From a virus, in IMG/VR virus record IMGVR_UViG_3300049893_002244, positions 1 through 52,656 of that record: DNA of 52,656 nt. One strand, 5' to 3'. The stretch's first letter is position 1. Each line of letters starts with the position of its first letter. The notes below the pieces were generated by a model, which did not search any database, was not told the DNA's origin, and was given only the letters and a program-made list of their open reading frames with translations. The translations under genes were made by a program, and so were the position numbers. Below are positions 1 to 6,646 of the stretch, piece after piece.

Positions 1-23
1 ATATTTAGGTGCCCCCCCCTCTT

Positions 24-242
24 ATGGACAAAGCAAAACAAGATATCATCGACTGTGTCGCTCAACTAGGTAAGCGAGCCCAAGAGCTAGGCTATGGCCC
101 TCTGGCAGCTAGCCTCTATGTCGTGGCAGGTAGCGCATATGAAGGTGGAGAATCTGAGGAGATTGTCGCCTATGTGCTGAAAGCATATGCCGAGAGCAGG
201 ATGCGGCAGATGAAGGGTGAGAGCGAGGAAACACAAACTTGA
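24..242 (+). CDS. hypothetical protein, 72 aa
   Basis: Small acidic, probably all-helical protein; I do not recognise a family. The ATG at 24 is preferred over an in-frame GTG at 9, which lies at the window edge in a C-tract. The next gene starts 8 nt after the stop, so the two are probably co-transcribed from a promoter outside the window. Confidence 0.65.
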   Translation: MDKAKQDIIDCVAQLGKRAQELGYGPLAASLYVVAGSAYEGGESEEIVAYVLKAYAESRMRQMKGESEETQT

Positions 243-249
243 CCTTCAT

Positions 250-456
250 ATGAAAGTGATTCTTCCCAGTAATTGGTTTGGCATATGCATCATGCTGCTT
301 GCGATTGCGCTCGTGATAACCGTTCCTTTCGTGCTGGTTCTTTGGTTGATGCTCAAAGTGGCACCGGCATATGTGGCACTGCCGCTTGCTATGCTGGCTT
401 CACTCGTGTCGTTTCTCGGCACCGTGAAGTATCGCCCGGAGCAGAAGCAGCCTTGA
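250..456 (+). CDS. small membrane protein, 68 aa
   Basis: Two hydrophobic segments (about residues 10-32 and 36-54) make this a two-helix inner-membrane protein with a short basic C-terminus. The ATG at 250 follows the stop of the upstream gene by 8 nt; an in-frame GTG at 217 would overlap that gene. There is no Shine-Dalgarno. Function unknown; it is one of many tiny membrane proteins in this region. Confidence 0.65.
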   Translation: MKVILPSNWFGICIMLLAIALVITVPFVLVLWLMLKVAPAYVALPLAMLASLVSFLGTVKYRPEQKQP

Positions 457-483
457 GGTTGATAGGGCCGTTCATGGCCGTGG

Positions 484-569
484 GTCTAGGGTGTTTACCC
501 TATGCTCGATATAGGGTGTTCTATCTATATGTCCATGAGGGGTTTCCGCATAGGGTAAACACCCTAGAC
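484..569. repeat. 21-bp perfect inverted repeat, each arm itself palindromic
   Basis: The arm at 484-504 is the exact reverse complement of 549-569. Each arm contains the palindrome TAGGGTGTTTACCCTA. Further TAGGGTGTT copies lie at about 512-520 and 595-603. Could bind a dimeric regulator or replication initiator, or form a cruciform or terminator; it lacks a U-tract. Confidence 0.7.
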
Positions 570-733
570 ATATGTCCATTTACCCCTAGCGACTCTAGGG
601 TGTTTCATCCCACGGGAAGTGTCAAGTGTAAAAACGGAATGCCTTATGTGGCAACGAGTTGTGCAATGTTATAAGTTGTGAATAACTAACAGGTTGCCAA
701 ATTGTAAAAAATTATAATCGCCCACGAATAATC

Positions 734-762
734 TGGACATTTTATAAAAAGTGTGCTATACT
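734..762 (+). promoter_or_regulatory. sigma70-like promoter in the intergenic region
   Basis: TGGACA, 17-nt spacer carrying TTTTATAAAAA, then TATACT. It is the best -10 box of all promoters here. The transcript would begin about 770 and run through the folded 780-900 stretch before the gene at 959, so it is not leaderless. Confidence 0.65.
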
Positions 763-958
763 ACTTGAGTCAGGGGGAGTCAAAAATTTCGAGGCATATG
801 TGCAGCCTCCGGTCCCCCACTCTAGGAGTTTCATCTCCGCAACTAGTATCTTCGGAATCGAGTCCTACTCTTTACTATGCATACAGTGTGATGCATTTAT
901 TATAAAAAGTCGAGCATATTCTTTAACTTTTTTCAACCCGCGCAAGTAGTTATATCTC

Positions 959-1141
959 ATGAGCCTCGGACAATCCTACACATCTGAAAACGCTGGCCAA
1001 CTGCGTTCTGCCCTAAACGGATTCAACGACGAGACGCCAATCAAGATAGTGTTCATCAACCCAGTCACGTCTCTCCCAGAAGAACGAGTTGTGACATTCA
1101 CAGTTGAGAGCACTGGTCTGGTGATAGATGTTTCTAGTTGA
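959..1141 (+). CDS. hypothetical protein, 60 aa
   Basis: Unrecognised small protein with an even mix of strand and helix propensity. The ATG at 959 has no Shine-Dalgarno. A degenerate copy of the early promoter core (ATAAAAAGT at about 902-910) lies upstream. Its stop overlaps the promoter of the next gene. Confidence 0.55.
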   Translation: MSLGQSYTSENAGQLRSALNGFNDETPIKIVFINPVTSLPEERVVTFTVESTGLVIDVSS

Positions 1142-1174
1142 CTTTTGATATTTTCCAACCAAGTTGGTTGGACA
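1138..1174 (+). promoter_or_regulatory. early-type promoter for the 1175 gene
   Basis: TTGACT with GATATTTT core; 37 nt from first T to ATG. The -10 part is degenerate. Confidence 0.5.
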
Positions 1175-1354
1175 ATGAAGACCATATCCTATGAAGGACG
1201 GCGATACCAAATCGCCTTCATTTTTGGTAACCAAGTCGTCGTTGAACTTCCTCCGACCAAGCGCTGGAGTCAATATGGACGTATGCCCATTCCTTTCAGT
1301 AGCCTCACGAAGCGTCAGCGCATCGCTCTGCGCAAGCTACAAGCCACTGTATGA
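1175..1354 (+). CDS. hypothetical protein, 59 aa
   Basis: Basic small protein with no family I recognise. The ATG at 1175 is chosen over an in-frame TTG at 1145 because it sits at the expected distance from the promoter. The ATGA overlap with the next gene implies translational coupling. Confidence 0.65.
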   Translation: MKTISYEGRRYQIAFIFGNQVVVELPPTKRWSQYGRMPIPFSSLTKRQRIALRKLQATV

Positions 1355-1587
1355 AAACCAAAACTATCGAATACCACACTTGGATGGTCGTCGCCAAGCT
1401 TATGGACGGCACCACATATTGTTATGGTCACGGCGAGGGTGTTCCCAAGAAGAAAGCCGCCACGCTGTTTGACCGTGTTGTGGCCTTGTCTCCGAAAGGA
1501 ACAAAGGTGAACCTCGTTCATACAGTCAAAACGGAAACGGTCACCACCAACTTGGAAAAAATCACGAAGTCTTCTATCACGGTATGA
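1351..1587 (+). CDS. hypothetical protein, 78 aa
   Basis: Starts in an ATGA overlap with the preceding gene. Basic, beta-rich sequence beginning KTKTIEYHTWMVVAKLMDGT. The phrase V-A-K-L-M-D-G-T resembles the V-I-V-R-L-M-D-G-T segment of the gene at 31977, so the two may be distant relatives. Confidence 0.65.
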   Translation: MKTKTIEYHTWMVVAKLMDGTTYCYGHGEGVPKKKAATLFDRVVALSPKGTKVNLVHTVKTETVTTNLEKITKSSITV

Positions 1588-1646
1588 ACCCGTCCGAGTC
1601 CATCCAGAGAGTAAATGAGCAGAAGCTCAAGAATTTTGGCACGTAA
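1584..1646 (+). CDS. possible 20-aa peptide
   Basis: A 20-codon frame (MNPSESIQRVNEQKLKNFGT) begins in an ATGA overlap with the gene above, the same junction used by clearly real genes here. That is the only support; it may be chance. Confidence 0.3.
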   Translation: MNPSESIQRVNEQKLKNFGT

Positions 1647-1675
1647 AGAACGTTCTATACGAACGATTGAAAAAA

Positions 1676-1716
1676 TTGACTTTTTATAAAAAGTCTTCAA
1701 GCTACTCATCATTCAA
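1676..1716 (+). promoter_or_regulatory. early-type promoter for the 1717 gene
   Basis: TTGACT with TTTTTATAAAAA core; 41 nt from first T to ATG, slightly longer than usual. Confidence 0.6.
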
Positions 1717-1839
1717 ATGAAGACCATCGACGCAATTGAACAGAACGAGGAATCCCTCGACACTATTCTCCCGCTGGACACAGATGCCGAGCTTGCAGAG
1801 CACTTTGGTATTTTCGTGCCCGCAGATGAGACTTCTTGA
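1717..1839 (+). CDS. hypothetical acidic protein, 40 aa
   Basis: A 40-codon acidic frame (MKTIDAIEQNEESLDTILPL...) immediately downstream of a good early promoter and starting with the ATG-AAR codon pair common in this genome. Small, unstructured-looking, unknown function; acidic mini-proteins of phages often inhibit host enzymes, but nothing specific shows that here. Confidence 0.5.
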   Translation: MKTIDAIEQNEESLDTILPLDTDAELAEHFGIFVPADETS

Positions 1840-1869
1840 TATTGTTTAACCGCTAACCAAAATACCACC

Positions 1870-2361
1870 ATGCCCAATCATTGTGACTCCGACCTGATTG
1901 TATCAGGCGACCCGAAGCTCCTTGACGAGATTCTCGCCAAGTTTTTCAACGAAGAGGGAGAACTCAACTGCGATGCCGTGATTCCATATCCCGACAAGTT
2001 CAAGCGGCTCGATGAAGCTGCAAAGAAGTGGGATGACGAAAAGAAGGGTTGGGAAGGCCGTCCGAAGGATGGTTTCAACTCTGGCGGCTACGAGTGGTGC
2101 TGCAACAACTGGGGAACCAAGTGGGGCACATATGACGGCTCTGGCGTCGAGCGCAAGCCTCGCAGCTTCAGCGTTCGCTTCAACAGCGCGTGGGCTCCTC
2201 CGACTCCGGTGGTGAACAAGCTGGCGGAAATGTATCCGACCATCAAGTTCTCCCTCGACGGCTACGAGCAGGGTGCGGCATATCACTACATCGGTCGCTG
2301 GGAGAACGGTGTGCAGACCCGTGATGAGGAACTCAGCTATCGCGGTGGACGTGGTGGTTGA
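1870..2361 (+). CDS. Api92-like / DUF1281-type ferredoxin-fold protein, 163 aa
   Basis: The N-terminus MPNHCDSDLIVSGD and the central segment GGYEWCCNNWGTKWGTYD match the pattern of the phage/plasmid family named Api92-like (DUF1281, YubB-type ferredoxin-like domain), recalled from memory. The role of that family is unknown. The ATG at 1870 fits the conserved MPN start. No clear early promoter precedes it, so it may be read from 1676. Confidence 0.75.
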   Translation: MPNHCDSDLIVSGDPKLLDEILAKFFNEEGELNCDAVIPYPDKFKRLDEAAKKWDDEKKGWEGRPKDGFNSGGYEWCCNNWGTKWGTYDGSGVERKPRSFSVRFNSAWAPPTPVVNKLAEMYPTIKFSLDGYEQGAAYHYIGRWENGVQTRDEELSYRGGRGG

Positions 2362-2363
2362 GC

Positions 2364-2398
2364 TTGACTTTTCATAAAAAGTCGCCACTGTTGACGAC
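2364..2398 (+). promoter_or_regulatory. early-type promoter for the helicase gene
   Basis: TTGACT, CATAAAAA core, CACTGT box; 35 nt from first T to ATG. Confidence 0.75.
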
Positions 2399-3793
2399 AT
2401 GCTAACCGATACCACCGGTCTTCTGCGTCCACAGATTCCGCACGCCAATACGCTGCTGCGTTCACTCGTTGAAAACGGTTTCGCTCTGGATATGAGCGAA
2501 ACCGGCACGGGCAAGAGCTATGCATCTGCGGCCATCGCCCGGGAACATCGTGGACCCGTCGTCCTCATTTCCCCAAAGGCAGTTATTCCGCAGTGGCTCA
2601 AGGTGCTGATGAAGTTCGGCGTCAAGCCTCTCGTGATTGTAAACTACGAGAAGATTGGACGTGGCAACACTCCTTGGATGAAGTGGAAGAAGCTGCCCGA
2701 CCCGATGAAGCCGTGGAAGGAAGGCGAGGTTGTGGAAATGCCTTTCTTCAAGTTTCCTGCCAACGCTCTGGTCATTCTTGACGAAGGCCATCGCTGCAAG
2801 GGCAATGACACCACCAATGCGTGGATGCTCATCGCGCTCAAGCGTCAGGGATACAAGGTGCTCGTGGCCTCTGCTACTCTCGCGACTACTCCGATGGAAA
2901 TGCGCGCCAGTGGATATCTCAGCGGTCTCCACGCGCTCTACAATTTCAGCGACTTCTGCCGCGTGCATGGTGCTGCGGACGTGGGTCGATATGGTGCTCT
3001 GTCTTGGAATGCGGACAATCCCGAAGCCAAGAAGGCCATGATGCTGCTCAACCAGTATCTCTTTGAAACCAGCAAGTGCGCATCTCGTATGCGCGTGGAA
3101 GACTTTGGAGACCTGTTTCCCGAGAGCCATATCGTGGCCGAGGCATATGACCTTGGTGCGAATTCCAGCAAGGTGCAGGAGGCTTACGAGGAAATGGAGC
3201 GCGAAATCGCCAAGCTGGAAAAGCGCTGTGAGAACTACAGCGAACACATCTTCGCCATCATGATGGCTGCACGTCGCAAGAGCGAACTCCTCAAGGTTCC
3301 TCTCTTTGCGGAAATGGTGGAAGACCTCTTCGACGAAGGCAAGAGCGTTTGCATCTTCCTCAACTTCGAAGACAGCATCGATGCCCTGCGTTCACGTCTC
3401 GTGAAGACGAAGAAGTTCGACAAGCTCATTGGATACATCGTCGGCGGCCAGAACGCTGAGACCCGGCAGAAGCATATCGATGAGTTCAATGCGGACCAGC
3501 GCCGGGTGATGCTCTGCAATATTAAGGCGGGCGGCATCGGTGTGAGCCTTCACGACCTCAACGGCAATTTTCCACGTGCTAGCATCGTGAGCCCGAACTT
3601 CAGCGCTTTCGAACTGGTGCAAGCCCTCGGTCGTGTCTGGCGTCAGGGTGGTTTGACCAAGTCCTATCAGAACATCGTGTTCGCAGCTGGCACAATTGAG
3701 GAGCAAGCTTGCCGACGTGTGCAGGCTCGCATCGACAACCTGTCTACGCTGAACGATGCCGACCTTCGCGAAGGCATTCAGATTTTCGGTTAG
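2399..3793 (+). CDS. SNF2-like superfamily 2 DNA helicase/translocase, 464 aa
   Basis: Walker A ETGTGKS (about residues 34-40), Walker B-type LVILDEGHRCKG (about 125), motif III-like VASATL, and a C-terminal RecA domain with FLNFEDS, the segment IKAGGIGVSLHDL and QALGRVWRQG (motif VI arginines). This is the SNF2/UvsW-like SF2 layout with both RecA lobes in a compact 464 residues and no accessory domain, as in phage remodelling or recombination helicases. It starts 35 nt from its own promoter and ends in a strong terminator, so it is monocistronic. Confidence 0.9.
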   Translation: MLTDTTGLLRPQIPHANTLLRSLVENGFALDMSETGTGKSYASAAIAREHRGPVVLISPKAVIPQWLKVLMKFGVKPLVIVNYEKIGRGNTPWMKWKKLPDPMKPWKEGEVVEMPFFKFPANALVILDEGHRCKGNDTTNAWMLIALKRQGYKVLVASATLATTPMEMRASGYLSGLHALYNFSDFCRVHGAADVGRYGALSWNADNPEAKKAMMLLNQYLFETSKCASRMRVEDFGDLFPESHIVAEAYDLGANSSKVQEAYEEMEREIAKLEKRCENYSEHIFAIMMAARRKSELLKVPLFAEMVEDLFDEGKSVCIFLNFEDSIDALRSRLVKTKKFDKLIGYIVGGQNAETRQKHIDEFNADQRRVMLCNIKAGGIGVSLHDLNGNFPRASIVSPNFSAFELVQALGRVWRQGGLTKSYQNIVFAAGTIEEQACRRVQARIDNLSTLNDADLREGIQIFG

Positions 3794-3802
3794 CCATAAA
3801 GT

Positions 3803-3833
3803 CCTCCGGGTGTGAGTGGTATCCACCCGGAGG
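3803..3833 (+). terminator. hairpin terminator after the helicase gene
   Basis: Ten-bp perfect stem CCTCCGGGTG / CACCCGGAGG with an 11-nt loop, followed by a weak T-rich stretch. Confidence 0.7.
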
Positions 3834-3843
3834 CAAATCTTTC

Positions 3844-3880
3844 TTGACTTTTTATAAAAATCCATCAACCTGAAAGCACT
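3844..3880 (+). promoter_or_regulatory. early-type promoter for the 3881 gene
   Basis: TTGACT with TTTTTATAAAAA core; 37 nt from first T to ATG. Confidence 0.65.
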
Positions 3881-4609
3881 ATGGGACTCGACATTTATCT
3901 TTACCGCTACGACAAGAGCCGTGCGGAAATCGAAAAGGAAGACGCTGCTTGGGAGAAAGTTTCCAGCGAAATTTTCCACAAGCATTTTGACCCCGTTGAA
4001 CAGGCTCGGGGCAAGGACGCCAATCTGACCGAAGCCGAGCGCGAAGCGTGGAAGAAGGAACAGAACCGCGCCGCTGAAGAGTTCGGTCGTGTTGGGGAGT
4101 GGCACGACAATCCCCACAAGCCGAAAATCGAAATCGACTCCGCGCTCTATCCTGAACATATGTTCAAGATTGGCTATTTCTGCTCGTCCTACAACGGCGG
4201 CGGCATCAACAACATTCTCAGCGACCGCATCGGGCAAGACCTTTACAGCGTCATCGGTCTTGACCACAACGAGTATGTCCAGCAACCCGACTGGAACAAG
4301 GTCATCGAAAATTGCGACCTTGCCATCGCCAAGTTCCGCGAAGTGGTCGCGAAGAATCCTTTCAGCTACATCGAGGTTTCTCCGAATATGTTCACGAATC
4401 CTTCGGAGCTTCCCAAGAACGGAGAAGAGGCACTCGAACTCGCTCGCACGACCATCGTGGACCGCAAGCCGTGCGAAATCATGGACGACGGTTTCAGCAA
4501 CCGTGACGGTAGCTGGTATCCGAAGGGTCTCAAGGTCTATGGCATCGTCCCCGGTGTCAATACCCTTTTCGGCAAGGCCCATCCCACGACCTACGTCATC
4601 GTTCGCTGA
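3881..4609 (+). CDS. hypothetical protein ending at an in-frame TGA, 242 aa
   Basis: Begins MGLDIYLYRYDKS, a start typical of phage hypothetical proteins, with a charged coiled segment (about 15-75) and a mixed C-terminal part containing YFCSSYNGGGINN. The reading frame continues past TGA (4607-4609) for 40 coding-like codons to a second TGA at 4730-4732. Either the gene carries a nonsense mutation or the stop is read through; the longer product would have 283 residues. Function unknown. Confidence 0.75.
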   Translation: MGLDIYLYRYDKSRAEIEKEDAAWEKVSSEIFHKHFDPVEQARGKDANLTEAEREAWKKEQNRAAEEFGRVGEWHDNPHKPKIEIDSALYPEHMFKIGYFCSSYNGGGINNILSDRIGQDLYSVIGLDHNEYVQQPDWNKVIENCDLAIAKFREVVAKNPFSYIEVSPNMFTNPSELPKNGEEALELARTTIVDRKPCEIMDDGFSNRDGSWYPKGLKVYGIVPGVNTLFGKAHPTTYVIVR

Positions 4610-4732
4610 GAAAAGGATGGCGAGGAACCGTTCAAGTGGTATGTCAATGCCCTTGAAATCGTGAAGGAGACCGCTCAGTGGGTGCTCAAGCAAGAGAACC
4701 CTGAGAAGTATTATCTTCACGTGTCTGGCTGA
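4610..4732 (+). other. in-frame coding-like extension after the TGA of the 3881 gene
   Basis: Forty sense codons in the same frame, with ordinary composition (…FKWYVNALEIVKETAQWVL…EKYYLHVSG) and no start codon of its own near the beginning. No other gene occupies this interval, and the next promoter lies just beyond it (4739). Confidence 0.55.
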
Positions 4733-4738
4733 ACCAGC

Positions 4739-4773
4739 TTGACTTTTCTTAAAAAAACTCAATCATCATCACC
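4739..4773 (+). promoter_or_regulatory. early-type promoter for the 4774 operon
   Basis: TTGACT, TCTTAAAAA core; 35 nt from first T to ATG. Confidence 0.65.
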
Positions 4774-4977
4774 ATGAACAAGACTCCCTACTTCATTCGC
4801 AACGAGAATGGAACGTTCACGTTCCTCGGCTACTTCACCAACCTCGCTGATGCGCAGGTTGCGCATCTCGGTCTCGGTGACGCCACCGTGGTCGATGCGT
4901 CGTTCCTCTACCGCACCATCGACGCGGCTAAGGACGCCCTGAACAACATGCCGCTGCCGGAAGGCTGCACCAAGTAA
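4774..4977 (+). CDS. hypothetical protein, 67 aa
   Basis: Small soluble protein beginning MNKTPYFIRNENGTFTFLGYF; unrecognised. First gene of a four-gene string (4774-5959) with 1-nt gaps or overlaps. Confidence 0.65.
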   Translation: MNKTPYFIRNENGTFTFLGYFTNLADAQVAHLGLGDATVVDASFLYRTIDAAKDALNNMPLPEGCTK

Positions 4978-4978
4978 C

Positions 4979-5488
4979 ATGGGCTACACAACCGAGTTCA
5001 CTGGGCGGTTTGAACTGGACCGTCCTCTCTCCGAGGCTCACGCCGCGTATCTCAATCAGTTTTCTGAGACGCGCCGCATGAAGCGCAACGCTGCGCTCAC
5101 CGAGGCTCGCCCCGACCCCCTTCGCATCGCCGCTGGTCTCCCGGTCGGTAAGCAAGGTGCCTACTTCGTGAACGAAGATGGCTTCGCTGGTCAGGGCAAT
5201 GGTCCCGATGTGCTCGACCACAATCTTCCGCCGAAGGGCCAGCCCGGTCTTTGGTGTCAGTGGGTTCCTTCTGCCGACCGCTCTGCTATTGAGTGGAACG
5301 GTGGCGAGAAGTTTTACTACTACACCGAATGGCTCGAATACATCATCGAGCACTTCCTCAAACCGTGGGGCTATGTGCTGAACGGTGAGGTGGCGTGGGA
5401 TGGTGAGGACCGAGGTGACATTGGCAAGATTGTTGTTGACAACAATTCTGTCAAGGCGCTGAATGGGCGTATCACTTATGGCGACTAA
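4979..5488 (+). CDS. conserved phage hypothetical protein (MGYTTEFTG type), 169 aa
   Basis: The start MGYTTEFTGRFELDRPLSEAH with YLNQFSETRRMKR, then GQPGLWCQW and a late FYYYTEWLEYIIEHFL...WGY segment, is a pattern I recall from many phage and bacterial genomes, always without assigned function. Its ATG follows the previous stop by one base, so translation is probably coupled. Confidence 0.75.
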   Translation: MGYTTEFTGRFELDRPLSEAHAAYLNQFSETRRMKRNAALTEARPDPLRIAAGLPVGKQGAYFVNEDGFAGQGNGPDVLDHNLPPKGQPGLWCQWVPSADRSAIEWNGGEKFYYYTEWLEYIIEHFLKPWGYVLNGEVAWDGEDRGDIGKIVVDNNSVKALNGRITYGD

Positions 5489-5744
5489 CGCCTCCAAAAT
5501 CCTGTTCATCAACAAAGCCGGTCAGTCCTCGTTGGTAACAAACTGCGAGTTCTTCGACGGCACCGATGATGAATTAAAGAAGTTCGTTCTTGACACGCTT
5601 AATCTGCTTGGCAAGTCGGCTCATGCATTAATCAAGCGGGGCGACAAGTTTTTTGTTGTTGACCACACCGCCCGCAAGGGTTTGAGTAAGGTGTATTGGG
5701 AACATGAAACCAAGTATCACCCCTACATGAAGGAACTCGTCTAA
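5478..5744 (+). CDS. hypothetical protein, 88 aa
   Basis: The ATG at 5478 (MATNASK) overlaps the upstream stop by 11 nt; an in-frame GTG-type start at 5463 is possible. Mixed alpha/beta, no recognised motif. The TAATG junction with the next gene suggests coupling. Confidence 0.65.
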   Translation: MATNASKILFINKAGQSSLVTNCEFFDGTDDELKKFVLDTLNLLGKSAHALIKRGDKFFVVDHTARKGLSKVYWEHETKYHPYMKELV

Positions 5745-5959
5745 TGTTCATCGTCTACGGTCAACGCTATCACGCTTACGAGCCTTTCGTTCTGACCAAG
5801 GATATCGCCGGTGTTGGTGAGGCCGGTGATGTTCTGGACGATGGTCAACCGAAGAAGATTATCCTCGGGCGTTGGGATGATGAGAAGATTGCGCAGAACT
5901 TTGCCGCCAATATCAAGGCGAGCGTTCCCAAGCGCAGTTGGAATGTTTGGGTAGAGTGA
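5744..5959 (+). CDS. hypothetical protein, 71 aa
   Basis: Begins MFIVYGQRYHAYEPF and ends SWNVWVE; unrecognised. Last gene before the large RNA region; it starts in the TAATG overlap with its neighbour. Confidence 0.6.
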   Translation: MFIVYGQRYHAYEPFVLTKDIAGVGEAGDVLDDGQPKKIILGRWDDEKIAQNFAANIKASVPKRSWNVWVE

Positions 5960-5990
5960 TATAAAAAATGCAGATTTCGTCACTTTTTTG

Positions 5991-6018
5991 TTGACGGTTG
6001 CATATATATCCGTAAAGT
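5991..6018 (+). promoter_or_regulatory. promoter of the first RNA locus
   Basis: TTGACG, 16-nt spacer, TAAAGT. The predicted start (about 6025) coincides with a boxA-like sequence. Confidence 0.55.
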
Positions 6019-6024
6019 TGGTCT

Positions 6025-6036
6025 TGTTCTTTGAGA
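6025..6036 (+). promoter_or_regulatory. boxA-like element 1
   Basis: TGTTCTTTGAGA resembles the bacterial rRNA boxA TGCTCTTTAACA and would lie at the very 5' end of the transcript. Confidence 0.5.
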
Positions 6037-6248
6037 GAGTTGTCACGACACACACATAAAAGCACCCCTTTGATGAACCCGTGGTGCGCCAATTTCGCGC
6101 CGCCAGTATAATGCAAACGCTGTAAGAAGTGGAAGCAAGAGTAAGGTGGATGAGAAGAGGTAGAGACGTAATGGAGATAGAGATTCCGTTTGTGAAAATC
6201 ACGGGCTGTGGGTAGAATGGAAAATCAGCGGATTTCTGAAAACAAGAC

Positions 6249-6276
6249 TTGACTTTTGATAAAAGTGTGCTAGAGT
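6249..6276 (+). promoter_or_regulatory. promoter of the tRNA / large RNA unit
   Basis: TTGACT, 16-nt spacer with GATAAAA, TAGAGT. Unlike the gene promoters it is followed by a non-coding transcript that opens with a boxA-like box. Confidence 0.65.
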
Positions 6277-6287
6277 GGTGGCTCAAT

Positions 6288-6300
6288 CAGTTCTTTGAAG
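6288..6300 (+). promoter_or_regulatory. boxA-like element 2
   Basis: CAGTTCTTTGAAG, about 5 nt after the predicted start from the promoter at 6249. Confidence 0.5.
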
Positions 6301-6375
6301 GTCTAAGAGTAAGCTGCTGGGAAATGCCGATGTGCCGTATGGCACACAAAACATCCCGACCTATTACAATTTCAT

Positions 6376-6450
6376 GGCAGGGTAGAGTATGTGGTAACTC
6401 AGCACGCTCATAATGTGCCGCAACGGATTCAAACGCCGTCCCTGCTCCCA
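6376..6450 (+). tRNA. tRNA with CAT anticodon (Met, or Ile2 if lysidine-modified)
   Basis: Cloverleaf read by eye: acceptor GGCAGGG/CCCTGCT (one G-U), D stem GAGT/ACTC, anticodon stem GCACG/TGTGC with loop CTCATAA (anticodon 6409-6411), T arm with loop TTCAAAC (one mismatch at the loop-closing pair), discriminator C and encoded CCA. The anticodon stem lacks the three G-C pairs of initiators, so this is an elongator or an AUA-reading tRNA-Ile. Confidence 0.85.
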
Positions 6451-6630
6451 ATTTGGACAACAGTCAAGTAGCGACGTTGGTATTATTCCAGCAAGCAAAC
6501 GTGAGTCCAAATCTGCTACAGAAGATAGTCTCTAGCCATCGGGCTAGTTAATATCATCTCTAGCAACAATTTCCGCCTACCATGTGTAGGAGAGGAGTTT
6601 AGCCTTCGTCCATGTGGCGCAGGCCGTTTT
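6451..6630 (+). ncRNA. structured spacer RNA between the tRNA and the large RNA
   Basis: Starts directly after the tRNA CCA. Contains an 8-bp helix ATTTGGAC/GTCCAAAT (6451-6458 with 6505-6512), the hairpin CTAGCC-ATCG-GGCTAG (6532-6547) flanked by GATA/TATC, and CCTAC/GTAGG (6576-6590). It may be a processing spacer or part of the following RNA. Confidence 0.5.
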
Positions 6631-6646
6631 CAGTTCTTTAACAATA
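6631..6646 (+). promoter_or_regulatory. boxA-like element 3 (best match)
   Basis: CAGTTCTTTAACAATA is nearly identical to the rRNA boxA core TGCTCTTTAACA and opens the large structured RNA. Confidence 0.6.

Larger units (their letters stand above)
457..958 (+). other. non-coding interval with inverted repeats and a promoter
   Basis: No convincing gene. It holds four TAGGGTGTT copies including a perfect 21-bp inverted repeat (484-504 and 549-569), a 10-bp direct repeat ATATGTCCAT (527-536, 570-579), a sigma70-like promoter (734-762), and a folded stretch closed by GGGGGA and TCCCCC around an inner hairpin GAGGC/GCCTC (about 783-835). TTCTTTAAC at about 919 resembles boxA. The arrangement suggests a control region, replication origin or small RNA. 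Confidence 0.5.
5960..6248 (+). other. non-coding leader of the RNA locus
   Basis: No gene. It holds a promoter (5991-6018), a boxA-like box (6025-6036), a hairpin GCACC/GGTGC around 6062-6092, and then a purine-rich stretch of about 120 nt in which I see no structure. Confidence 0.5.

Noticed and set aside
3392-4762. 456-codon open frame on the minus strand
   Set aside because: It is the shadow of the helicase and the 3881 gene: both + frames have recognisable motifs or promoters exactly at their ATGs, while the minus frame has neither.
6521-6560. Group I intron core in GAAGATAGTC
   Set aside because: The matching R/P7 partner sequence and flanking exons were not found; the string is explained by a local hairpin.
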